From Cordia subcordata (lineage: Eukaryota > Streptophyta > Magnoliopsida > Boraginales > Cordiaceae): 64,000 nt of DNA. The translations under genes and the position numbers were made by a program. Positions within the stretch are counted from its first letter, which is position 1, and each line of letters starts with the position of its first letter. The notes under the pieces are model-generated. The model was not told the origin of the DNA. It did no database searches and was given only the letters and a program-made list of their open reading frames with translations. This document shows, piece by piece, positions 21,736 to 33,280 of this stretch. The stretch lies in the NCBI GenBank assembly GCA_028554755.1, contig JAPTOF010000011.1, positions 3,996,501 to 4,060,500 of the forward strand, read 5' to 3'.

Positions 21736-23338
21736 TATACCACTACGGAAAAAGAGGTCCTAGCAATAGTCTTCTCCCTTGACAAGTTTAGGTCGTACAT
21801 CCTAAGATCCAAAGTGATTGTCTACACCGATCATGCGACAATGAAGTATTTATTGTCTAAGAAAGAGTCTAAGCCCCACTTCATTAGATGGTTGCTCCTC
21901 CTTTAAGAGTTTGACATCGAAATTCAGGATAAGAAGGCTAGAGAAAATTTAGTTACGGATCATCTTTCCCATCTTGTTAGCGAGTCTTCTAGTAATCCGT
22001 CCCCTTTTCATGATTCATTTGATGAGCAATTGTTTGTCACCTCTCATCACACACCTTGGTTTAGTCATATTGTCAATTATCTTGTCACAGGGCATTTTCC
22101 TTCCCATTGGGAGAAGAGAGAAAGAAATAGGTTCCTAGCACAAGTTAGGCATTTCTTTTGGGAGGATCCCTATCTTTTTAAAGTGTGTGTGGATCAAATG
22201 ATTCGCCGGTGTGTGCTTGAAGACAAGTTTGAGAGCGTTTTGTGCATGTGTCATGATAAGGGGTGTGGGGATCATTTTAGTGGGAAGATGACCGCCACGA
22301 AGGTCTTGCAAAGTGGATTATTTTGTCCTACTCTCTTTAGGGATGCCCAAGAGTATTGTAAAAACTGTTTTAGATGTCAACAATCCGAGTCCATCTTTAG
22401 GAGAAATATAATGCCTTTATCCCCTATTCTTCTATGTGAGTTATTTGATGTTTGGGGTATAGATTTCGTGGGTCCATTTCCACCTTCTTTGGGTACCAAT
22501 ACATTTTAGTGGTCATTGATTATGTGTCCAAATGGGTTAAGGCAATTCCCACACGCACTAATGACTATAGGGTAGTGGTTAAGTTTATTAAGGAGAACAT
22601 TTTCTATAGATTTGGAGTCCCTAAGGTCTTGATTAGTGATGGGGGTTCGCCATAGGACTCTAGAGGCCTTATTGAGAAGATATTCGGTCACCCATAAGGT
22701 AGCTACTCTTTATCACCCGCAAATTAGTGGACAAGTAGAGGTGTCTAATAGGGAGATCAAGCACATTTTAGAGAAAACAGTTAGGCCCAATAGGAGAGAT
22801 TGGTCTGTTAAGCTAAATGATGCTTTGTGGGCTTACTGTACCACCTTGAAGACTCCCATTGGTATGTCTCTAGATAGATTGGTTTATGGGAAAGCTTTTC
22901 ACTTACCGGTAGAACTTGAGCATAAAGCATATTGGGTCTTCAAAGCCTTAAATTTTGATATGGCAAGAGCGGGTGAGAAAAAGAAGCTAGACCTAGCGGA
23001 ATTGGAAGAGCTTAGATTTGAGACGTATGAGAACGCCAAACTTTATAAGGATACGATGAAGGGATTTCATGATAAACACATTATTAAGAAATCATTCTCT
23101 CCTTCCGATAAAGTTTGGTTGGTTAACTCACGATTGAAACTCTTCCCAAGTAAGCTCAGGACAAGATGCGATGGTCCATATGAGGTGTTAGTTGCCTATC
23201 CTTCTGGAGCGATCAAGATTAAAGACTTGAAGGATGGCTGAGATTTGACGGTGAATGGGCAACGCCTGAAGCACGCATATGATCCGAGTATGGCTCGTGT
23301 AGAAGTTTTAATGCTTCAGGACCCCGTCTATGGAAGTT
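21736..23338 (+). pseudogene. Athila pol fragment: RNase H end, zinc-binding domain, integrase
   Basis: It enters RNase H at [20 protein letters not shown], continues through [11 protein letters not shown], the linker, the zinc-binding domain (CHDKGCGDHF, then CKNCFRCQQSES), and the integrase core ([27 protein letters not shown]) to the C-terminus at DPVYGS. Breaks: TAA at 21,904 where the homologue at 46,090 has Arg, a frameshift at about 22,495 in the Thr/Gly-Tyr region, loss of about eight bases after ISDGG near 22,643, and TGA at 23,239. Unlike the minus-strand Athila at 45.6 kb, here zinc-binding domain and core are contiguous. Confidence 0.9.
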
Positions 23339-23399
23339 GAAGATGAGTTGGTGTTTGCCCAGCTGACGGCATGGTGGTTAGCGCTACAAGAAGGCAACC

Positions 23400-24105
23400 A
23401 AGGTTCAATTTTGCAATTTTGCATTTGTTTCACTTTCTTTCCTTCTTATCTTCTTTCTTTTTCTTTCACCCACATCAAAGTGTTGAATCCTGACCCTTTG
23501 TCCTATAAGGTACACCATTGCTTATTTTTGCACATGCCAATGCAAGCATGCATAGGCAATACCACCAATCTTGTTTTCTTTGTGAGTGTTTGTGAATTGT
23601 AAGTCATAGGATTAGTAGTATGGTGATTTATCATTAGCATGAAAAGCTTTGAAGAAGATGTAAGGTTGTATCTATCCTTTCTCCACTTATTCCCTATGTT
23701 TTTACCCCATCCCCACCGCCTTTACTTGCTTTGTAATGCCAACTTGCTTGTTTATGTATTTTGATCTATTTGCTTGAGGACAAGCAAAGTTCAGGTTTAG
23801 GGGTATGGGAGTTCGATTTTCCTGTTATATATTTTGTTTAGTGTAGATTGCATTATGTGCATAAAATGTGCTTAAAAATGGTGAAAATTTTTCAATTTTG
23901 ATGCATGTGGAATCATTTATTTCTTTGTTGATCATTGTGATTAACTCTATTGATTGGTGAATATGGGATGCGTTGTGGGGAAATGAATAGAGTGGTTTGA
24001 AAGCTAAGTCTTGGATGTGATGCCCTTCAAAGTTATGGGGAATGAGGACCTTTAAAGAATGACCCTTGTAGCCACTCCATAGCTTGGTAGGAAACAGTGT
24101 TGAGA
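23400..24105 (+). repeat. Athila 3' non-coding module, copy B
   Basis: The second copy of the module at 20,880-21,735, in its expected place after integrase. It contains TTGAGGACAAGCAAAG and TTTAGGGGTATGGGAGTT at about 23,772-23,813. The element continues for another 650 bp to a second polypurine tract, so this PPT-like block is internal. Confidence 0.7.
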
Positions 24106-24250
24106 AAGGGTTGCTGATGTGAGTGCTCCTTCCTTGATTGGTTCTTTTTGATTGCCAAAGCCTTTCTTTTTCTTTTCTTTTTGTGAATACAATGCAAAGA
24201 ATGAAAAATCAAAAAAAAAAAAAAACTGAATTGAAAAAGGCACAAAGGTG

Positions 24251-24253
<3 letters not shown>

Positions 24254-24291
<38 letters not shown>
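24254..24291. repeat. (TA)n microsatellite
   Basis: About 19 uninterrupted TA units in the element's 3' non-coding region, preceded by a run of A near 24,211. Reading it as protein gives only Ile-Tyr repeats. Confidence 0.95.
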
Positions 24292-24292
<1 letters not shown>

Positions 24293-24740
24293 TGAAAAAG
24301 AGAAAAATCCAAAGGCACTAAAAAGTTTTGTGAATAAGTACATAAGTGGCACAATGTCAACGTAGCACAATCTATCCTCTTTATAGATATGTGAATAAGG
24401 CTTTTTATAACCATTGTGTATGTATATTCTCTCTCTTCTTGTCATCGAGGCTTTGTCCATGTTAGGCAGGCCAAGATAGTTAAGGAGGCACGAAATATCA
24501 ACATCCCAAGAGCGTGAGTATGAATCATAAGCTCATGGTGGTTTGGCTCCTTGGGAAATTCATACATGGAACAAGACCCCTTATGAGTAGAGGAAGATCC
24601 AAAGAGGCTTAGGGATCTTTCCACAATAGGAATGCCCCCTTTATGCTTCTTAGACTAACTTGGATAGAGAGTCAATCCCTTAGGTAACCCTTGGCATCGG
24701 CTTTTGAAATAAACTTAAGATTGGGCTTGCTTGGGGACAA

Positions 24741-24763
24741 GCAAGGAGAAGGTTTGGGGGTCT
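24741..24763 (+). other. Polypurine tract before the Athila 3' LTR
   Basis: GCAAGGAGAAGGTTTGGGGG followed by TCT and the LTR start TGATATG. It is the priming site for plus-strand DNA synthesis in this class of elements. Confidence 0.75.
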
Positions 24764-26622
24764 TGATATGTTGTGTTTTTGTGTGTGTTTGCATCATTAT
24801 TTGCCTATGATTAAGAGGTATTAAGTGCTCATAAAGATGCATTGGTATAGTGCTTTTGATAAGAATAGGCTTAAGCATAAACAAATGTTTATATTGGGTT
24901 TAAGAGACAAATTGCTACACTAATTGCTTGTTTTCAATGATTTAGGTGAACTTTGGGTTAAGATCGAGATTGAGCGATGATAGGTAATGAAGATAGGAGA
25001 TGTACGAGTCAAAAAGAGAAGATCGGAGGCTTGAAAGGCAAAGAATGGAGGAAATAAGTCAGCCGGACGACCTAAGAGAGAGCCGGTCGACTAGCCACTC
25101 CAGAGAGGTGCTAAAAATAGTCGAACGACCACCCTTCCAAAGCCGGTCGACCGGCCAATCTAGAGAGCATCACCAAAAAGCCAGTCGAGCTAAGAGGAGA
25201 AGCCGGTCGACCGGCAGTGCATAAAGAGCCGATATAAATGCCCGATTTTCAAAAACAGGAGGAATCTTTTTGACAATTCTGGACAGGATCTTAACCCTCC
25301 CATCACACACACACACACACTTAACCCTAGTCTTCATCCACATCACACACACTCTCTCACACATTTCATCACCTTGAAGCAAGAGGATTTAGAAAGTTTC
25401 AAACATTTTGGAATCAAGTTTGCTCAAGAGCTTTGTACAAGATTAGCTAGGATGAAAGGGAAACTTCATAAAGTCTCTTTCATTCTATCTCTTATTATGA
25501 TTGAGTAGACTTGTGAGGGTGATTTAACTTATGTAATGGGTTAGCTACATACACTTATGATATGGGATCAAATGGCTGAATACATACATGTTTGATTTTC
25601 TTGTTCAAATGGTTATTTTCTCATTCATGCTTAAGTATTTGATTAAATGCCTAAATGAGTAGCATGTGTATAAATTGAGGTCTATTTATTACTAAACACA
25701 TCTAATCCATGCTATAATCATGTCTATGTATTTATATGTAGATGCTATGAAGTGGGTAATGCTTATATTCATGTCTATATGTATATTTGCATGCCTAGTA
25801 GTGAATATGACTTCAATATGCATATATGTTGATTGTTAATTGCTTCTAATGGTGTAATATGAGCATGACAATGTATAGTAGTTGAATAGATCATTTTATT
25901 CACGAACACCTTGGCCAAGAACATGTATAAATGTGCTAGCAAGTCAAATCTCGCTTTAGTGACCTTAGAATGACGGTAAGTAATTTAGGGCTAGCCTAGG
26001 TCAAGTCTCCTTTGGTTTTAAATCTAGCCAATAGGTTTCAGGATAGGTTTAGTCGACCTTAGCAACACTAGGTCTTGGCTTTAAATCTAGCCAATGATTT
26101 AGGTCTTGGGGTAGGTTCATTTTAAGCCACATAGGAAGCTTATTGATCACTCTTAAGGCCCTAGGTCATAAGGACCACGCCTTAGCTTTAGAAGGTGCCG
26201 CCTAGAGACGGACCCGCACCGAGTCCTAGGGGGAAATAAAGACACTAATTTAGCAACCTAGTTAAGAGCAATCACTTAAGTAAGCCATCATTCTTTAATC
26301 CCCTAGCATTTGAGTATAGAATCACCCATTCATAAGTTAAAGTCACCCTAACACCTTTCCATTTGTTAGTTCCTCTAGATTAGCTTGTTCCTCACTTTCC
26401 ATTCCCATAGTTTAGTTTAATTCGTTTTAGCTAGAGCTCCTGACCATTCAAAATTCCAAAAATAGATAGTTTAGGTTTCTTTTTAAGCTCACTCTAGAAC
26501 ACACACGTAGAATCCATCTCACAATATAGCTTTCCTATGGAATTGGCCCCGTACTTGCATACACTTTACTACATCTGTGCACTTGTGGGTTTTTAGAGCT
26601 TGCACTCAAAAGACGACCATCA
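24764..26622 (+). repeat. Athila 3' LTR
   Basis: A 1,859-bp LTR from TGATATGTTGTG to GACGACCATCA. It contains imperfect GCCGGTCGACC repeats at about 25,060-25,215, a (CA)n tract near 25,305, and the conserved U5 block at 26,000-26,230. It matches the minus-orientation LTR at 1,750-3,684. No PBS follows; the next base starts a Copia gag, so this is a 3' end. Confidence 0.85.
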
Positions 26623-27797
26623 ATCCTTAATTTGCTTTTTGAACTTTTGTTTTTCTCAAGCATTTTAGAAAGATTGTCATGAAGTTCAAGTACAATATGA
26701 TGCCATTCATCTTCTCTTAACTTTTCTTTATAAGGAATTAAAGGATTATTATGACTAAATGAACTAGGAAAATCAATGCTTACCTCACTTTAGGCCATGG
26801 AACACACATAATTTGCCAATTGTTCTTGATCTCCATCGCTTCTGGTCTTATCACTTGAATTAGCTTCATCCCATGTTGCTTGCATTGCTTTCTTTCCTTT
26901 CTTCACAAGCTTAGGGCATTTGGCTTTGAAGTGTCTCATCTTCTTGCAATTGAAGCAAATCACTTCTTCATCAACCTTTTCCTTTCCTTTCTTCTTCTAA
27001 GAGTCTCCTTTCTTCATTTTTCTCATCCTCATGAACTTTCTCAAGTTTTTAGCCATCATCACTTTTCCCATTATCTTCTTCAATAGCCTTGAATGCAAGA
27101 GACTTCTTAATTTTCTTTTCCTCTTCATCTCTAAGCCTCTCTTGATTAAGCACAAGCTTCTCTATTTCCAAGTTGCAAATCAACTCATGAATCATCATAG
27201 ATGACAAGTTCTTGGTTTCTGTAATGGAAGTCACTTTAGGCTTGTACATTTTAGGCAAAGCTAGCATCTTCTTTCTATTTAATTCATCATTTGGGTACTT
27301 TTTGCCTAGAACACTTAGATTGTTGATAATTTTAGCAAACCTTTAGTGCATCTCATTAAGTGTTTCACGGGGCTTCATCCTAAACATCTCATACTCATGA
27401 ATGTACAACCCAATCTTAATATCTTTGACTTGGGTAGTACCTCGATATGACATCTCAAGTATATCCCAAACTTCTTTAGTCAAATCACAATTACAAACCT
27501 GACTATATTCGGTTTCATTTAAAGCACAATGGATAATGTTAAGTACCTTTGAGTTCTTTGTGAGTTTGGCTCCATCTTTGTTTGTCAACTCATTCTTTTG
27601 TTTGGCATGGTAGTCCCATCATCTTTGAGTTTTTTGGGCATGTGTGGACCATCTTCAACCAACATCCAAAGCTTATAGTTAACCGATTGGATATAAATCT
27701 CCATTCGATGTCGCAATATGAATAGTTGATTCCATCGAAACTTGGTGGCTTAAATGGTGAAAAATCATTCATCAAATGTAGAAGACCCGTTTGCCAT
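26623..27797 (-). pseudogene. SIRE-like Copia gag, decayed and cut off
   Basis: The ATG at 27,795-27,797 opens MANGSSTF; the frame then shifts. Next come PPSFDGINYSY, YIQSVNYKLWMLVEDGPHMP, the capsid part (EVWDILEMSYRGTTQVKD, near 27,460), a Lys/Glu-rich segment, and the zinc knuckle CFNCKKMRHFKAKC near 26,955, in which the usual Gly is Met. The relic ends where the Athila 3' LTR begins at 26,622, so protease, integrase and RT are missing. The PBS and LTR remain on its 5' side. Confidence 0.85.
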
Positions 27798-27837
27798 GAT
27801 CGTACCTCTTACAAGACGATTAGTCTATCCCATAAGA

Positions 27838-27854
27838 CCAAGCTGTTGATACCA
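27838..27854 (-). other. PBS of the SIRE-like element
   Basis: TGGTATCAACAGCTTGG on the minus strand, close to the TGGTATCAGAGC type complementary to initiator Met tRNA. Confidence 0.75.
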
Positions 27855-27858
27855 CTTA

Positions 27859-28395
27859 TGAGTGGCAAGCTAGATCTAGAGAGGGGGTGAATAGAGCTTT
27901 AAAATTCCTTTACTTGCAAATTCCAAGAGTCTTAAATTACGTGAAATGTGGAAGCGTAAAGCAATAATCAAATAGCATGACACAAGCAAAAATTAAAGCA
28001 CACGAAGAAAAGTAAAGAACTCGCCAGTTTATAGTGGTTCGGCCACAAAGCCTACATTCACTACCTAAAGCTTCCCATCCTATAATTTCCAAGACAACTC
28101 CACTAAAACTTGAGTTTTTCACAAGTTGGCTAAACTCAAAAACCAACATTTACAACATTGATTTCAACTGAAATCAAGAGTCTCACTTGTTATTGTTTTT
28201 TAATTTCAAACCCATAAGGCTAATCTACCTAATAACTCGACTTTTACAAGATATATAATCTTGTGTTACTCCATGCCTATACCAATAAATTTTGAATTGA
28301 AATCTCATGTTTCTCAAATTCAAGCATGTAATCAAGATATAGTGTTTCTAATTTTTTATTTTGTACATAATTGTACTTCCAATAATATCAGATAC
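27859..28395 (-). repeat. 5' LTR of the SIRE-like element, interrupted
   Basis: On the minus strand it ends ATTCACCCCCTCTCTAG...CCACTCA just before the PBS, and holds GTGGCCGAACCACTATAAAC near 28,040. It is interrupted at 28,395 by the non-autonomous element, whose flanks are GATAC (28,391-28,395) and AATAC (31,562-31,566). The remaining LTR part may lie in 31,567-31,750 but I could not prove it. Confidence 0.65.
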
Positions 28396-28854
28396 TGTTG
28401 AGTATGGCCCATAATCTAATTGGGCGTCTTAGAAATATGGCCGTAGGACTCCTAATCATCAAATTAGGACTCTCGTTTTTTTTGTTCTCTTACTCTATAT
28501 CTAGTCTTATCATATTTGGTCATTTGGAGTACTACCATATTCGTGGTACTGCCATATTTTTTATTTTTTGTAATATACAAATAGGGACTTTGCCTATTTT
28601 ATTAGAGTGAGATAGAGAAATAGAGATGAGATAAAGAAAGAGTGACTTAAGGGTGACAAAAGCGTGAGGGACAAGGGCCCCCACTCGTGAGTCCTTTCTC
28701 CGTGTGTTGTATTCATTCTTATCATAGTAGAATTCTCTTATTTGTCCATGAACGTAGACAAAAGGTCGAACCACGTTCAAAATATTAGTGTCCATTGTGT
28801 AACATATTTCTCTATTATGTTTATCTTTATTTCGAACACCCCGAATTTCCATTA
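28396..28854 (+). repeat. 5' LTR of the non-autonomous element
   Basis: 459 bp, starting TGTTGAGTATGG and ending TTTCCATTA (terminal CA changed to TA). It contains AAAAGGTCGAACCACGTTC near 28,760, a motif block it shares with the Tork LTRs. Confidence 0.8.
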
Positions 28855-31104
28855 AACTGGTATCAAAACTAGGTTTGGATAACTGGGTGTGCGTGTGGGT
28901 GAAACGTAGAGAATTCTTTTTTTGTTGTTTTGAGGTTCTGCTGTGACGGAAAAATGAAACCTCGGACTTGAGATTTGGCAAGGAAAGCAGATATGGAAGA
29001 GCTGCAGTCGCGTAATGTTGATGTCAGCATAACCTGAAGGGATTTCAGCACCTGACATCAACATTATGATTGCTGTGAAAGTGTTATCGCCAGAGTTTGG
29101 TTTAGCATCACAAAATACGTCGACGACCATGGATAGCACAGTAAGGATCACCATTGCGAGAGAAGCTGCTTAGTGGTTTTCGCATCGTAAGTGGTGGCCG
29201 ATTTGACACTAGAAGGCTGTGGGTTTGGCTTCTATGGTGGACAGCGCTAGGAGCAATGTTTTTTGCTTTGCAAGTGGATGTTCGAACCGGCGGAGCTTGA
29301 GGGAGCTTTTGGAAGCTTTGGTGCAATGAAGAGTGGTCGGAATTAGCGCCGACAAGTACCTGTAATTCGCAATGATGGTGGTGACGGTGGACAGTGGTAG
29401 TAGTGCGACAGTGTGATTGGAGCATCATGATGAGGTCACCGGTTAGTGGTCACGATAAGAGTGGTGGCCAATCATCGGACGGATGGTCAGATCGGCGGCA
29501 AAGAATAAGTCATGGTCGCACGTACTTGGTGGTCTTTGAATCTGCTTGGTCTACGCATCGAGGAAAGAAGATGATACTGGTTTTTTTCAGGTGTATTACG
29601 GTACATATCCTTTTGGTGAGCTCTAGCATTGCTAATCGTTCGATCTAGAGATTGGCATCTAGATATCGGCTGATCTTGTGAGGCTTGGATCCTGTGGATT
29701 GCAGTGTTGGGGAGTCACATGCAACTGGCACGTGATTAAAGGACAGCAGGGGCAATGATCTAGCACAACACGTGCGCATAGGAAGTTTGGTGTGAGCTAA
29801 GTTTTACTTTGATAAGATGCTTTACCTACGTTGACTGAGGTATTTCTGAACCTAAAAAGAGTTGACCGAGGGGTATCCCAATATTCTTATAGCGTAGAAT
29901 CTAATTTTGAGCTTTGTTTGGTGAAATTCAACCCTAAAGTACGTGATTTTAGGATTTTGTCGACTTTGATCGTAGATTTGACTTTGATCGGCTATTGACC
30001 AAAGTTGACCGGGTGTTCCCAAATGTTTTCCCATGTGTTGAGTTCAATTTTACAGTCTATTTTGCCAAAATTCCAAATGGTTGTGTCTATTTTTGGAGTG
30101 AACGAAGATAATTTTGACCTTTGGGAGATGCAAATTCAAGATATTGATGGATAGACAATTGTATTGATCTTCTTGGATAAGTACGATCACGTGTGTGCGT
30201 TGAAGAGAAGTGATGAAGACATTACGCTCTTGTGGTGGTATGGGCCACGTGTGCGAGGAGGACTGATCATGAGGAACTAATTGGTGTTGTGTTGTGGAGA
30301 AGACAAAGAGGCTCATGTTTGGTGATTGTGTGTCTTGGTAAGCAGATTGAGGCCTAGTTAAGTGGAGCAGTCATGTGGGTCCTTTTTCGAGATAGTGATC
30401 ACTTGTGGATGCAGACTTGAGAGGTGATTAGGGTGCACTCATGAAGATAGTGAGCATTTAGATAAGGTGTTAAGTGCAAAACGGTGCGCGTCTCGTGGAG
30501 TACATAGGTTGGAAGCTTTGCGGAAAGAGTTCAAGTGGAACTCTTTGGGAGAAAGTTGGAGCTTTCTCAATGTTGCCATGAGTCAAAGATTGGACACTAA
30601 GGTGTGTTACGTGGCGTTTGATCTCCATCCATAGCTTTTACAGGTACTTCTCAATGGTGGTTATCTTGTTGATGTGTTGCTCTGCTCACTTAGAGAATGG
30701 TAAGCAAGAGGTGGAGAACAATGTGTATGAAGGACTGCGAGTGAAGATGGTGTTATAGTCGAGGCACTCATGGTGAGATTAGGTGAGCTAGTACTATAGG
30801 TAAAGATGGTGTTATTCACGTATACACATATGAAGAAGAGGTGAAGCGATGGAAGCATTAATTGTTGAGGAAGCTGTGGGCGCTCAAGAAGAGTTTTTTA
30901 GACCACTGACAAATGTTGGTTTGATCTTGAGTTGTTCAGGAGAGACCAAAAGAGATACCGCCAGGACAAGTTCTAGTAGGTGGCTAGGGACTTGGGAGGT
31001 ATCGACAATGCATGGCAACTAGCTTTTCTTGGGGTAGATGGCAGCTAGAGCAAGAGAACTTCGAGATTGCTGATGAGGAGCGGATACGGTCCAAGGTAGA
31101 GATT

Positions 31105-31561
31105 TGTTGAGTATACCATGCATTATAATTGGGTGCCTTACGACTATGGGTCAGAGGAATCTTAATCCTAATCAAATCAGGACTCTTGCTTTTTATGTTC
31201 TCCTATCATATCTCTAGTCTCACCATATTTGTAATAGTATCATATTCGTAGTATAGCCATATTTGTTATTTCTTGTACTATATAAATAAGTACTTTGCCT
31301 ATTGTATTAGCTTGAGACAGAGAGATAAAGAGGTGTGATAGAAAGTGAGTGACTTAAGGGTGAAAAAAGCATGAAGGGGGAGGGGCCCACGCTCGAGTCC
31401 TCTTTCCACGTGTTTTATTTATTCCTATCATAGTGGAATTTTCTTATTTGCCCGTGGATATAAGCCGAAGGCCAAACCACATTGAAAATATTGATGTCCA
31501 TCATGTTTACATCATTCTCTATTCTGTTTATCTTCGTTACAAATACCCCAAATTCCCAATA
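31105..31561 (+). repeat. 3' LTR of the non-autonomous element
   Basis: 457 bp, starting TGTTGAGTATACC and ending ATTCCCAATA. A TATA-like ACTATATAAATAAG lies near 31,280. Confidence 0.8.
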
Positions 31562-31566
31562 AATAC

Positions 31567-31874
31567 TAATTGAAGAAAGAATCGTCAAGTGATTCTTATA
31601 GATATCAAACTTAGAAAACATTGTACGTAATACAAGGTTTGATGCCTGTGTTTTCCCGAGAAAATTGTGTAATAAAAGGTCCAACATTTTCCTGGATTTT
31701 TCACATAATGGGAACAAAGAAGTAAGGAAAAACAAAAATTGTACAATATTTTTTTCTCCTTTTTTTTATTTCATCATTATTTATTCAAGCCAATTAGATA
31801 TATAGGTGCTCCCAGCATGGTTGTAGAGAGGAGAGCCTGCTATAACTTATTAATTTTTGGAGTGAATTATAGTC
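31567..31874. other. Non-coding flank downstream of the PR-4 relic
   Basis: AT-rich sequence; possibly the rest of the interrupted SIRE-like LTR up to about 31,750, then the 3' flank of the PR-4 relic. No polyadenylation signal stands out clearly. Confidence 0.35.
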
Positions 31875-33186
31875 TTAGTCACCACAGGTCACGAATTCAT
31901 AGTTCACCATAAGGTGACCATTTGCGTAGCCTTGCCCATTAGTGTCCAGTTTAGTAAACACGCCTGCATAATCCAAATCAAGCCCTCCATTGCTGCATTG
32001 ATCAACGATTCTTACTGTTGCTATTGCTCCAGTGGCTCTATTCGTAACCTGCACGTCATTTCTAAATCGTCTTAGTTTGGTAATTTTATTAGGTAAGAAT
32101 TGAACTAAAATCTCTAATATCTACGTAAGGAATGAAAATTAAGATAAATTACACGCTACGTCCTATGACATTTTTGAGTTAGCTATTTATTCCCTATTTT
32201 TAAAAGCTCAACTAAAATTTCTTTTGTGATTTTCAAAAGGTGGCGTACATGTAATCCCCTTGCATGTTCCATCTAGCTTAGCAAAGTATGTAACACTTGC
32301 ATGTTCTGAGTTAATATAGATATAAATTTTGACAAAATGGTTATAACTTTGGATGAAATGTCCTTGTGTTTATGAATAATAATTTGATATTTAAATCTAT
32401 ATGGTCTTTCTAATTAACTATTTAGCCCTATACATAATAGTTCTTTTATATACTGACTCCAAAAACGGAGCCACTAAGGTATATCTATAAATGAGTACTA
32501 AATTTTGTGTATATCACGAGGGGTCGGGAGTCTCACAAGTCATGAACACAAGACATAATAAGGATGATATTATAAGAGTTCTCACACCCTAGTCACCGCC
32601 ACAACGACTATCCATATTCTCAAATGGCCTCAGAGGCAGGCTCTGTTAAACACTAATTATATTCAGTCTCTCATGTCTCATGTTCTGATTGAGAGGACTG
32701 TAACTCAGGATCTTAGACGGTAAAACATTTAACATTTTTTGATACACAGGATCCTCTAAAGAAAGCAAGTGTGCAGCATATTCATGCCATGTATAAAGTA
32801 TTAGTATAGTTACCAACTTAATACTTGAAGGCTTTCGAGAAACCAAAAAATTTAGAAAGCCAAATGAGTATAGTTACAATAGAGTAAGAGATTAAATGTT
32901 TTTAAGCGATTAGCATGGCGTGTTACATACCTTTAAACACTTGCCACGGGCATCCCGATCGCGTGGTCCGGCCGGGCTGCAAAAGCGATCCATCCGTATT
33001 TCTTCCTCCAAGCAAGAGGCTTCCGCCGTACCATGTTGCGCAGAATACACTAGCCGTATACAAGTTCCATCCGATCTTGTCTGGATTGTAGTAGTGATAT
33101 GTAGCCCTGATGTTATTAGCTGTTTGTGCTGATGCAGCAACCACCGCAGAGATGAACAAAGCAAGGTATAGCATCAACCTCCCCAT
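31875..33186 (-). pseudogene. PR4: PR-4 (barwin-domain) defence gene, two exons, frameshifted
   Basis: Exon 1 (33,186-32,931) begins with a signal peptide (MGRLMLYLALFISAVVAASA, then cleavage before QTANN) and the barwin start NNIRATYHYYNPDKIGWNL...SVFCATW. The reading then needs two one-base shifts, at about 33,028 and 32,980, to follow KPLAWRKKYGWIAF and FCSPAGPRDRD. The intron (32,930-32,049, 882 bp, GTATGT...GCAG, phase 0) leads to exon 2 (32,048-31,875), which is fully open and ends in [14 protein letters not shown]. Of the six barwin cysteines one is Arg (DARGKC where the family has Cys-Gly-x-Cys). PR-4 proteins are secreted antifungal RNase/chitin-binding proteins; no hevein domain precedes barwin here. 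Sequencing error could explain the shifts but not the Arg. Confidence 0.9.
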
Positions 33187-33220
33187 TGTTTTTTGAGTTG
33201 ATTTGTCATTTCAAGGTATC

Positions 33221-33276
33221 AATTTATAGAGGTTGTGAATGTTTAGAAGTACAAGTAGGTATCTTAACGAAGTCAA
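33221..33276 (-). promoter_or_regulatory. PR-4 core promoter: TATA box and one W-box
   Basis: On the minus strand TCTATAAATT (33,221-33,230) lies 35 bp upstream of the ATG, giving a very short leader. TTGACT, a W-box core bound by WRKY factors, is at 33,271-33,276. PR-4 genes are known to be defence-inducible; that this site acts here is inference. Confidence 0.45.
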
Positions 33277-33280
33277 CAAG

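Larger units (their letters stand above)
28396..31561 (+). mobile_element. Near-complete non-autonomous Copia-like element (LARD type)
   Basis: A 3,166-bp element with two LTRs (28,396-28,854 and 31,105-31,561), a Met-type PBS (TGGTATCAAAAC, 28,858-28,869) and a purine-rich stretch before the 3' LTR. Target duplications GATAC/AATAC differ by one base. The 2.25-kb interior shows no gag, protease, integrase or RT in any frame. Its part at 29,830-30,120 matches the 5' leader of the Tork element (minus, 44,119-44,400), which suggests that it borrows Tork-like machinery. The LTRs differ strongly from each other, so the insertion is old. Relatives: 3,685-5,632, 53,875-55,824, and the LTR at 45,271. 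Confidence 0.8.

Noticed and set aside
24138..24460. Open frames rich in Ile-Tyr repeats
   Set aside because: They are translations of the (TA)n microsatellite and flanking poly-A, not genes.
25060..25215. Regular GCCGGTCGACC repeats as a CRISPR-like array or operator set
   Set aside because: Spacing is irregular, it lies inside an Athila LTR, and the genome is a plant's.
28532..29428. Minus-strand frames of 100-149 codons in the non-autonomous element
   Set aside because: They cross the LTR end and PBS, have low-complexity His/Thr/Ser composition, and no relative supports them.
32910..33164. Overlapping plus- and minus-strand frames at the PR-4 relic as separate genes
   Set aside because: The minus frames are the three phases of PR-4 exon 1 around its frameshifts; the plus frame is a shadow.
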